Origin: an uncultured Bacteroidota bacterium
Lineage (GTDB): Bacteria; Bacteroidota; Bacteroidia; Chitinophagales; Chitinophagaceae
Direction of reading: 5' to 3'
Length of the DNA stretch: 19,775 nucleotides
Assembly: GCA_903905685.1 (NCBI GenBank)
Contig: CAIVHI010000308.1
Coordinates: forward strand, 1 to 19,775
Shown piece after piece: positions 13,302 through 19,775 of the stretch (the stretch's first letter is position 1; each line of letters begins with the position of its first letter). The position numbers were made by a program, and so were the translations under genes. Below the pieces are notes generated by a model that was not told the DNA's origin, made no database searches, and saw only the letters and a program-made list of their open reading frames with translations.

Positions 13302-13805
13302 ATGGAAAAACTTACCAAAAAGTCGGTACCCGTAAACCGCAGTCCGCTGACACTGTCGGAGCGCATGTACCTGCCTTCCGTGGTCAAGGGGTTGTCAATC
13401 ACCCTGAGTCACGTATTCAAGAAGAGTGCGACCATTAGTTATCCCGAAGAAAAGCGGCCTTTCAGCCCGGTTTTCCGAGGATTGCACATCTTGAACCGCG
13501 ACGAAGAAGGAAGGGAGCGTTGCACGGCCTGCGGCCTTTGCGCCTTGGCCTGCCCCGCGGAAGCCATCACCATGGAGGCCGCCGAAAGGAAGACCGGGGA
13601 AGAAAACCTGTATCGCGAAGAAAAGTATGCCGCACGTTACGAAATCAACATGTTGCGTTGCATCTTCTGCGGCTATTGCGAGGAAGCCTGTCCCAAAGAC
13701 GCGGTGTACCTCTCCGAAACAGTGATGCCACCCAACTTCACCCGCGACAGCTTCATCTACAAAAAGCAGGACATGCTGATTCCCAACAAAAACAACCAGA
13801 AATAG
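13302..13805 (+). CDS. nuoI: NADH-quinone oxidoreductase subunit I (clusters N6a and N6b)
   Basis: Ferredoxin-like connecting-arm subunit holding two [4Fe-4S] clusters. Both CxxCxxCxxxCP motifs are intact: C74, C77, C80, C84 (CTACGLCALACP) and C120, C123, C126, C130 (CIFCGYCEEACP). 167 residues, close to the usual length. The N-terminus (LTLSERMYLPSVVKGLSITLSHVFK) is the amphipathic helix that lies on the membrane next to NuoH. Only one base separates its stop from the nuoJ ATG, so the two are probably translationally coupled. Confidence 0.97.
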   Translation: MEKLTKKSVPVNRSPLTLSERMYLPSVVKGLSITLSHVFKKSATISYPEEKRPFSPVFRGLHILNRDEEGRERCTACGLCALACPAEAITMEAAERKTGEENLYREEKYAARYEINMLRCIFCGYCEEACPKDAVYLSETVMPPNFTRDSFIYKKQDMLIPNKNNQK

Positions 13806-13806
13806 C

Positions 13807-14319
13807 ATGGATATATACGATATTTTGTTTTGGATTTTGTCCGTCATCGCCGTAGGCTGTGCGTTGGGTGTGGTCATCAGCCGCAACCCCATCAACAGCG
13901 TACTGTTTCTGATTCTTACATTTTTCGCCATATCGGGGCACTATATTTTGATGAACGCCCAGTTTTTGGCCATCGTGAACATCATTGTTTATGCGGGAGC
14001 CATCATGGTATTGTTCCTGTTCGTCATCATGTTGATGAACCTGAATGCCGATGGAGAGCCCCAGAAGGGCCACTTGGTGCAGTTTGCCGGGGCACTGTCC
14101 GGTGGGGTGTTGTTCTTGGTACTGCTTGCTGCCACTAAAACCGCCGCTGCCGACCTCGTACCGAAAACGGCGACGGATATCGGTTTGATTTCGAACTTGG
14201 GTAAGGTGTTGTTTACGCAATATGTATTGCCGTTCGAAATCAGCAGTGTGCTGTTTCTCAGTGCCATGATTGGCGCCATTGTGATTGGTAAAAAGGAATC
14301 GGCCGAAGCTGCCGCATAA
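13807..14319 (+). CDS. nuoJ: NADH-quinone oxidoreductase subunit J
   Basis: Membrane-arm subunit with five predicted membrane helices in 170 residues. The hallmark third helix is FLAIVNIIVYAGAIMVLFLF (53-72), with the conserved Y62 and the Gly-Ala that form the pi-bulge linking quinone reduction to proton transfer. The C-terminal section, PFEISSVLFLSAMIGAIVIGKK, is also typical. It begins one base after nuoI. The 83-base gap to nuoK holds a CCCGC/GCGGG hairpin, GGGGTCACCA and a second small GC hairpin. Confidence 0.95.
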   Translation: MDIYDILFWILSVIAVGCALGVVISRNPINSVLFLILTFFAISGHYILMNAQFLAIVNIIVYAGAIMVLFLFVIMLMNLNADGEPQKGHLVQFAGALSGGVLFLVLLAATKTAAADLVPKTATDIGLISNLGKVLFTQYVLPFEISSVLFLSAMIGAIVIGKKESAEAAA

Positions 14320-14353
14320 GCGGTAACTGGCAATAAGAAGAAATAAACCGATT

Positions 14354-14375
14354 CCCGCGCCATGCGGGGTCACCA
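14354..14375 (+). repeat. Hairpin plus GGGGTCACCA motif, copy 2 (before nuoK)
   Basis: CCCGC (14354-14358) pairs with GCGGG (14364-14368), and the 3' arm runs into GGGGTCACCA (14366-14375) and six A's in total. Same arrangement as before nuoI (13242-13265). A further GCCGC-TT-GCGGC stem (14383-14394) lies between it and the nuoK start. Confidence 0.45.
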
Positions 14376-14402
14376 AAAAACGGCCGCTTGCGGCAAGATA
14401 TT

Positions 14403-14708
14403 ATGAACGTTACATCTACAGATTACCTCGTGTTGAGCCTGCTGCTGTTTTCCATCGGCGTGATGGGAACGCTCATGCGCAGGAACGCCATCATCATTTT
14501 CATGTGTATAGAATTGATGCTGAATTCCGTCAACCTACTGTTGGTGTCCTTCTCCAAAATGTATGGCGACATCAACGCGCAGTTGTTCGTGTTCTTCATC
14601 ATGGTGGTGGCCGCTGCCGAGGTAACCGTTGGGTTGGCGGTAATCGTGATGATGTATCGAAAAGTGCATTCTGTGGACATCAACATTTTGAACCGCCTAA
14701 AACATTGA
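14403..14708 (+). CDS. nuoK: NADH-quinone oxidoreductase subunit K
   Basis: Small antiporter-like membrane subunit (MrpC homologue) with three helices and 101 residues, the family norm. The two essential membrane glutamates are present: E37 in CIELMLNSVNL and E73 in AAAEVTVGLA. I chose ATG 14403 (MNVTSTDYLVLS); an in-frame TTG at 14388 lies inside a GC hairpin and would add five polar residues not expected before the first helix. The gap to nuoL is 96 bases and contains a TTGGAT/ATCCAA inverted repeat. Confidence 0.96.
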   Translation: MNVTSTDYLVLSLLLFSIGVMGTLMRRNAIIIFMCIELMLNSVNLLLVSFSKMYGDINAQLFVFFIMVVAAAEVTVGLAVIVMMYRKVHSVDINILNRLKH

Positions 14709-14804
14709 TTTGGATACCCGGTACCGCAATAATGGGCAATCCAAGCATAGCGAACCGGCGATAACGAACCCCAATATTCAAACTCACTAAATTTCGGACA
14801 CTTT

Positions 14805-16691
14805 ATGTCTAATTATATTTACCTCATTCCTATGTTTCCGCTGATTGGGTTCCTGATCAACGGCATTTTTTGGAAGTCGATGCCCAAATCGTTGGGCGGC
14901 ATCATAGGCAGTGCGGCTGTTTTGGCCTCGTTCGTTGTGGCGTTGATGGTGTTTTTCGAAGTCCGCACACCCGAGTTCCATGACAAGACCGTCGTATTGT
15001 TCGATTTCATCAGCTCCGGCAAACTGCTTGTTCCCTTCGCGTTCCGCGTAGATGCGCTGTCTGCGCTTTTCCTCCTCATCATTACCGGCATCGGTTTCCT
15101 GATACACGTCTACTCCACCTCCTACATGCACGACGATGCGGGGTCGGTGAAGTATTTCTCGTACCTCAACCTGTTCGTATTCTTCATGTTGCTGCTGGTT
15201 TTGGGTGCCAACTACCTCATCATGTTCATTGGTTGGGAAGGCGTGGGGCTGTGCTCCTACCTGCTTATAGGTTTTTGGTTCAAGAATAGGTCTTATACCG
15301 ATGCCGGCAAGAAAGCCTTCATCATGAACCGCATCGGCGATTTGGGTTTCTTGGTGGGTATGCTGCTGATATTCATCAACTTCGGCACCCTGTCCTACAC
15401 CGAGTTTTTCGGGCAGTTGCAGCCGGGTCATGCCACCCTCTCCCCCAACACTTACAACTGGATTGCCATATGCCTGTTCATAGGTGCAACGGGTAAGAGT
15501 GCTCAAATTCCGCTCTACACTTGGTTGCCTGATGCTATGGCGGGCCCCACGCCGGTATCGGCACTCATCCATGCCGCAACCATGGTTACCGCAGGTATCT
15601 ATATGATTGCGCGCAGCTATGCCCTTTATGACCTGGCTCCGCTTGCCTTGCAGATTGTTGCAGTCATCGGGCTTGCTACCGCCCTGTTTGCCGCGACCAT
15701 CGCCATCAAGCAATACGACATCAAGAAAGTATTGGCCTACAGTACCGTGAGTCAGTTGGGTTTCATGTTCTTGGCATTGGGCACGGGCTCCTATACCACG
15801 GCCGTGTTCCACGTCATGACGCATGCGTTCTTCAAAGCCCTGTTGTTCTTAGGCTCCGGTAGCGTAATACATGCGATGGGTGGGGAGCAGGACATTCGGA
15901 AAATGGGTGGACTGGGCAAGAAGATGAGGGTGACACAGTATACCTTCCTCATTGGCTGTCTGGCCATATCGGGAATTCCGGGTCTATCGGGCTTCTTCTC
16001 TAAAGATGAAATTTTGGCGCACGCATTTGCCAAGAACCCCATGTTCTACGCCTTCGGCATACTGGCAGCCATGATGACCGCATTCTACATGTTCCGCCTG
16101 TATTTCCTCACCTTCACGGGCAGCTTCCGCGGCACCGAGGAGCAGGCGCACCACTTGCACGAAAGTCCGGCGGCAATGACCCTGCCGTTGGTAGTGTTGG
16201 CCATTCTCTCCATCGTGGGTGGATATGTGGGTTTGCCTGAAGTGATGAGCGAGCACAATGCCATTGCCGAATACCTCAGCCCCGCCGTCGTCAACTTCGG
16301 CGACTTCAAACTTGCGGGAGGCACAGAATGGATGCTCATGGGTGTGTCGGTAGTGGTATCCGTCATCATGATAGTGGTGGCTTGGTCGGTGAACAAGAAA
16401 CCATCGTTTGTTGCCAATACAGGCTTGGCCAAAGTATTGGAAAACAAGTGGTATGTTGACGAATTGTATGATGCCGTCATCGTGAAGCCCCTTCGGGCGG
16501 TCTCCGAATTTGCCGACCGTATCATTGAGCGCATGGGCATTGATGGCGTGGTGAACGGCGTGGGCAAGACCGTGCGTTGGGGTGGAGACCGCATCAGGCT
16601 GCTGCAAACCGGGCAGGTGGGTTTCTACATCTTCGTAATGGTAGTGGGCATGATTGCCTTGTTTTCATTGAGTGTTTTTTTGGTTAGATAA
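14805..16691 (+). CDS. nuoL: NADH-quinone oxidoreductase subunit L (proton-pumping)
   Basis: Distal antiporter-like subunit (MrpA type) that pumps protons. Its 628 residues cover the usual helix bundle plus a C-terminal extension (about 500-628) that includes the long lateral helix running along the membrane arm. Key charged residues are in place: E145 in GWEGVGLCSYL, K231 in IGATGKSAQIPLYTWLPDAM, and H256 in SALIHAATMVTAG. The FSKDEI motif is also present. The stop is followed by a 54-base gap with an AGCCGT/ACGGCT stem before nuoM. Confidence 0.97.
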   Translation: MSNYIYLIPMFPLIGFLINGIFWKSMPKSLGGIIGSAAVLASFVVALMVFFEVRTPEFHDKTVVLFDFISSGKLLVPFAFRVDALSALFLLIITGIGFLIHVYSTSYMHDDAGSVKYFSYLNLFVFFMLLLVLGANYLIMFIGWEGVGLCSYLLIGFWFKNRSYTDAGKKAFIMNRIGDLGFLVGMLLIFINFGTLSYTEFFGQLQPGHATLSPNTYNWIAICLFIGATGKSAQIPLYTWLPDAMAGPTPVSALIHAATMVTAGIYMIARSYALYDLAPLALQIVAVIGLATALFAATIAIKQYDIKKVLAYSTVSQLGFMFLALGTGSYTTAVFHVMTHAFFKALLFLGSGSVIHAMGGEQDIRKMGGLGKKMRVTQYTFLIGCLAISGIPGLSGFFSKDEILAHAFAKNPMFYAFGILAAMMTAFYMFRLYFLTFTGSFRGTEEQAHHLHESPAAMTLPLVVLAILSIVGGYVGLPEVMSEHNAIAEYLSPAVVNFGDFKLAGGTEWMLMGVSVVVSVIMIVVAWSVNKKPSFVANTGLAKVLENKWYVDELYDAVIVKPLRAVSEFADRIIERMGIDGVVNGVGKTVRWGGDRIRLLQTGQVGFYIFVMVVGMIALFSLSVFLVR

Positions 16692-16745
16692 TATAGCCGT
16701 AGGGCCGGGCATAAAACGGCTGAATTAAATCAAACGGAATAAGAT

Positions 16746-18185
16746 ATGTTGTTGTTACTGCTGATACTCATTCCCATTATCGCGGGGATTCTTTCCTTCA
16801 CCGTGAAGGGGCCCGGAGCGCGCACGGTGGCGCTGGGCGGTGCGCTGGCTTCGCTAGCCGTGGCTGTGCCCGCTACCCTGAATTCGGGCGCGGGGCCCTT
16901 GAGCTACGACCAAGCCTGGATACCGATGCTCGGCACCCGGTTCAGTCTGTATGGCGACGGTATGAGCACCATGCTTTGTCTGCTGGTGTCCATCGTGTTC
17001 TCCGTTGTACTCATCGTGAACAACAATAAATCCCTCGACCGTCCCAATGCCTTTTACGGCTTCATAATGCTGTCGCAAGCGGGCCTCATGGGCGTGTTTC
17101 TCGCTTATGATGCTTTGTTGTTCTATTTCTTTTGGGAATTGGCGCTCATACCGGTCTACTTCCTGTGCTCCTACTGGGGTGGCGAGAAACGCATTACTGC
17201 CACTTTCAAGTTCTTCGTGTATACGTTTGTGGGCAGCTTGATGATGCTGGCCGGCCTCATATACCTCTCCATGCAGACCGCAGGTGTTAACAGCTATGCA
17301 TGGCCCGACATCGTTCGCGCCGGCGCATCGCTCTCTCCCGATAAGCAACAGTGGGTGTTCTGGTTGATGTTTATCGCGTTCGCCATCAAGATGCCGATAT
17401 TCCCCTTCCACACGTGGCAGCCCGACGCTTACGAGCAGTCGCCCACTCCGGTGACCATCATCCTGAGTGCGCTCATGGTGAAGATGGGGCTTTATGCCGT
17501 GCTCCGCTGGCTGTTGCCGGTAGTGCCCGCCGGGGTAGACTATTGGTCGCACTTCGTTGTCATTTTGTCCGTCATCGGTATCGTCTATGCTTCATGTCTC
17601 GCCATCGTGCAGACCGATATGAAGCGTCTGGTAGCTTACTCATCCATAGCGCATATGGGTCTGATGAGTGCCGTGGCCTTCTCGCATAGCGTCATCGGTA
17701 CACACGGCATCATGTTGCAGATGTTCAACCACGGCATCACCATTACCGGCATGTGGCTCATTATTGGCATGGTGGAGCAACGTTGGGGCACCCGCAATAT
17801 GACCAAGCTGGGGGGGATGGCCACAGTGGCTCCCCGCATGGCTATCGCATTCGTCATCATCTCGCTGGCCAGTGTGGCATTGCCGCTTACCAATGGCTTT
17901 GTGGGTGAATTCATGATGTTCGCCGGCCTCTTCGGCAGTGCCGACAATGGCATGATGCTCATGGTGATTGCCGGCTTGGGCGTCATTCTGGGCGCGGTCT
18001 ACACGCTGAACATGATACAGAATACCGCCTACGGCGAAGCGGCCGAAGGCATAAAGGTTGCCGATCTCAGTTTGAATGAATATGTCGGCATTGCGGTCAT
18101 TGTGGGCATCATCCTCATCTTGGGCGTATACCCCAAGCCACTGTTGGATTTGACCGCAAGCGTGGCAGGAGCCATCGCCAAATAA
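16746..18185 (+). CDS. nuoM: NADH-quinone oxidoreductase subunit M (proton-pumping)
   Basis: Middle antiporter-like subunit (MrpD type) of the membrane arm, 479 residues, close to the usual length. It has E131 in FFWELALIPVYFL, K215 in FAIKMPIFPFHTWQPDAY, K246 in SALMVKMGLY, and a GEF motif in a late helix (NGFVGEFMMFAG). These are the charged residues of the proton path. HTWQPDAYEQSPTP differs slightly from the common HTWLPDAHTEAPT, as often seen outside Proteobacteria. The 78-base gap to nuoN carries a 7-bp GCCGCCC/GGGCGGC hairpin. Confidence 0.97.
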   Translation: MLLLLLILIPIIAGILSFTVKGPGARTVALGGALASLAVAVPATLNSGAGPLSYDQAWIPMLGTRFSLYGDGMSTMLCLLVSIVFSVVLIVNNNKSLDRPNAFYGFIMLSQAGLMGVFLAYDALLFYFFWELALIPVYFLCSYWGGEKRITATFKFFVYTFVGSLMMLAGLIYLSMQTAGVNSYAWPDIVRAGASLSPDKQQWVFWLMFIAFAIKMPIFPFHTWQPDAYEQSPTPVTIILSALMVKMGLYAVLRWLLPVVPAGVDYWSHFVVILSVIGIVYASCLAIVQTDMKRLVAYSSIAHMGLMSAVAFSHSVIGTHGIMLQMFNHGITITGMWLIIGMVEQRWGTRNMTKLGGMATVAPRMAIAFVIISLASVALPLTNGFVGEFMMFAGLFGSADNGMMLMVIAGLGVILGAVYTLNMIQNTAYGEAAEGIKVADLSLNEYVGIAVIVGIILILGVYPKPLLDLTASVAGAIAK

Positions 18186-18205
18186 AACGGCAACAAGCCA
18201 ATGAA

Positions 18206-18222
18206 GCCGCCCGGTGGGCGGC
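18206..18222 (+). other. GC-rich hairpin in the nuoM-nuoN gap
   Basis: GCCGCCC (18206-18212) and GGGCGGC (18216-18222) form a perfect 7-bp stem with a GGT loop. No T-run follows (AAAGCATAAT), so it is not an intrinsic terminator. It is the strongest of the small stems found in most gaps of the operon and may protect or separate the segments of the long mRNA. Confidence 0.45.
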
Positions 18223-18263
18223 AAAGCATAATAGAGTAAAAGGGTTTTAATAAAAGAAATTGT

Positions 18264-19643
18264 ATGAAGGGACTTATAGCGTCTACTGTTTTCGGGATAG
18301 TGATGATGTTTGCCGGGTTGGGCTCGGCGACCAAAAAGAGCATAGGGCTGCTGGCCGTCGTGCTTTTTGCCGCACTCACGGCCATCGGCGTCTGGGATGT
18401 GGTAGCTGCCCCTACCGATGCGCCTGTACTGATGTTCAACAACATGCTGCGCATCGAGAACTACTCGCTCTGGTTCAACATGCTCATGACCGGCTGTTCC
18501 CTTTTGTACGTCATCCTGATGCATAAGGATATTGCCAAAGTAGGCTCCCACTCTTCCGAATACTTCGCGCTCATTTTCTTCACCCTCTGCGGCCTCTACC
18601 TGCTGTCCACCTACAACAACCTGTTGATGTTGTTCCTCGGTATCGAAATCCTCTCCATTCCCCAATACATCTTGGCCGGCAGCGACAAGCAGAACCTGAA
18701 GAGCAGCGAAGCCGCCCTCAAGTACTTCCTCATGGGGTCGTTCTCCACGGGTGTGCTGCTGATGGGTATCGCGTTGCTGTTTGGTGCCGCCAAGTCGTTC
18801 TACATCATGGACATGGTGAGTGTGCTCCACACCGAATCGCTGAACCCGATGGCTATGGCCGGCATGGTGTTCATCATGATAGCCCTTTCCTTCAAAGTAT
18901 CGGCCGCCCCCATGCACATGTGGACGCCCGATGTGTATGACGGCTCGCCTACACCGTTTACCGCCTACATGGCCACCATTGCCAAGGCGGCGGCCTTCTT
19001 CGCATTCCTGCGCCTGTTTCACGTCTCCTTCAACAACCTCAGCAACCATTGGACCATGCTGCTGGCCTGCATCACCGCCCTCACCCTGCTGATAGGCAAC
19101 CTAACGGCAGTGTTCCAGCAAAGCGTGAAGCGCATGTTGGCCTACTCGTCCATTGCGCAAGCCGGCTTCATGCTGTTTGCCGTGCTGTCGGTGAATGCGG
19201 TGGCTTGGCAAGGCATTGTGATATATGCCGTGGCCTACTCCATAGCTACCATCGGCCTGTTTGCCATCCTCGTGAAGCTGAAGGACTATACCTATGACGG
19301 GTTCAACGGCCTTGCCAAGAAAGAGCCCGTACTGGCGTTTGCAGCATCCATCTGTATTTTCTCACTTGCCGGCATCCCCCTCACCGGTGGGTTCATGGCA
19401 AAATACTATGTGCTGGTAGCCGTAGTGCAGCAAGGCCAACTCATGTGGCTCGTCATCTTCGCATTGCTGATGGCAGCAGTGAGCATCTATTACTACTTTA
19501 GGGTCATCATAGCCATGTACTTCAAGGCCGGCAACCCCGAACTCGTCGCGCCCATCACCCTCGGCGACAAAGTAGCCCTCCTCTTTACCTGCGCCCTCAT
19601 ACTCCTGATAGGGGTTGCTCCGCAGTTGTTTTTGAATGTGTGA
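18264..19643 (+). CDS. nuoN: NADH-quinone oxidoreductase subunit N (proton-pumping)
   Basis: Innermost of the three antiporter-like subunits. 459 residues with many membrane helices. It has E128 in LGIEILSIPQYIL, K211 in LSFKVSAAPMHMWTPDVY, and K241 in YMATIAKAAAFFAF, with the DGSPTPFTAY loop between. These match the NuoN proton-path residues. It is the last subunit gene, completing a full A-N set. No terminator follows; instead another reading frame starts one base after the stop. Confidence 0.97.
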   Translation: MKGLIASTVFGIVMMFAGLGSATKKSIGLLAVVLFAALTAIGVWDVVAAPTDAPVLMFNNMLRIENYSLWFNMLMTGCSLLYVILMHKDIAKVGSHSSEYFALIFFTLCGLYLLSTYNNLLMLFLGIEILSIPQYILAGSDKQNLKSSEAALKYFLMGSFSTGVLLMGIALLFGAAKSFYIMDMVSVLHTESLNPMAMAGMVFIMIALSFKVSAAPMHMWTPDVYDGSPTPFTAYMATIAKAAAFFAFLRLFHVSFNNLSNHWTMLLACITALTLLIGNLTAVFQQSVKRMLAYSSIAQAGFMLFAVLSVNAVAWQGIVIYAVAYSIATIGLFAILVKLKDYTYDGFNGLAKKEPVLAFAASICIFSLAGIPLTGGFMAKYYVLVAVVQQGQLMWLVIFALLMAAVSIYYYFRVIIAMYFKAGNPELVAPITLGDKVALLFTCALILLIGVAPQLFLNV

Positions 19644-19644
19644 A

Positions 19645-19775
19645 ATGGAAGATAATGGCTTACTTATATTTTTCCTTATAATTCTTGTAGGAGTTTGCAT
19701 ATTGCTATATATCAAACTCGAAAAAGGAAAGAAACTAAGGGATACTATAGGCAAAGAGAATGCAAAACTCATTGC
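19645..19775 (+). CDS. Partial gene for a small membrane-anchored protein
   Basis: An open frame from ATG 19645 to the window edge (43 complete codons). It begins MEDNGLLIFFLIILVGVC and continues with a hydrophobic helix (about residues 5-22), then a charged Lys/Glu-rich stretch (KLEKGKKLRD, KENAKL) that could start a coiled coil. It starts one base after the nuoN stop, so it is likely co-transcribed. Its base composition is much poorer in G+C (19 of 60 at 19681-19740) than nuoN. Function cannot be told from this fragment. Confidence 0.6.
   Translation, partial: MEDNGLLIFFLIILVGVCILLYIKLEKGKKLRDTIGKENAKLI

Noticed and set aside
14388..14402. Upstream TTG start for nuoK
   Set aside because: Lies in a GC-rich stem and adds polar residues; ATG 14403 gives the standard 101-residue protein.

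Overview
The window looks like the chromosome of a Bacteroidota (Bacteroidetes) bacterium of moderate G+C. Three features point there. A secreted repeat protein ends in a type IX secretion (T9SS) sorting tail. Candidate promoters fit the Bacteroidota -33/-7 pattern (TTG, 19 bases, TAnnTTTG). Complex I has separate nuoC and nuoD and a very short NuoG lacking the molybdopterin-like domain. I cannot place it below phylum; a Chitinophagia- or Saprospiria-like lineage is a guess.

Layout. Positions 1-230 hold an intrinsic terminator for a gene off the left edge, a foldable stretch, and a 22-bp perfect hairpin that ends the minus-strand gene. Positions 235-3912 (-) encode a 1225-residue secreted protein: signal peptide, choice-of-anchor-V/Reeler-like N-terminal domain with a CSCHG motif, twelve ~77-residue Ig-like repeats, and a T9SS tail. 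Positions 3913-4433 are a 521-base divergent intergenic region with two tandem candidate promoters facing nuoA and three dyad symmetries. Positions 4434-19643 (+) are a complete 14-subunit nuo operon in canonical order A-N. It encodes NADH:quinone oxidoreductase (complex I): NuoE, F and G form the NADH-oxidising arm, B, C, D and I the connecting arm to quinone, and A, H, J, K, L, M and N the proton-pumping membrane arm. An AT-rich membrane protein gene begins one base after nuoN and runs off the right edge.

The main surprise is a two-gene cassette (9345-10906) placed exactly between nuoF and nuoG: a 338-residue RecF/OLD-like AAA ATPase, joined by a TAATG overlap to a 181-residue protein with a Toprim-like acidic pattern (E...DxD...E). 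It has no obvious place in respiration. Its architecture recalls ATPase-plus-Toprim defence pairs (PARIS AriA/AriB, ATPase + DUF4276, split OLD systems). Much of it is clearly poorer in G+C than the flanking nuo genes, which suggests acquisition, yet it is spaced like an operon member and would be made from the nuo transcript. It is the best candidate here for an undescribed system; a defence or stress-sensing role is inference.
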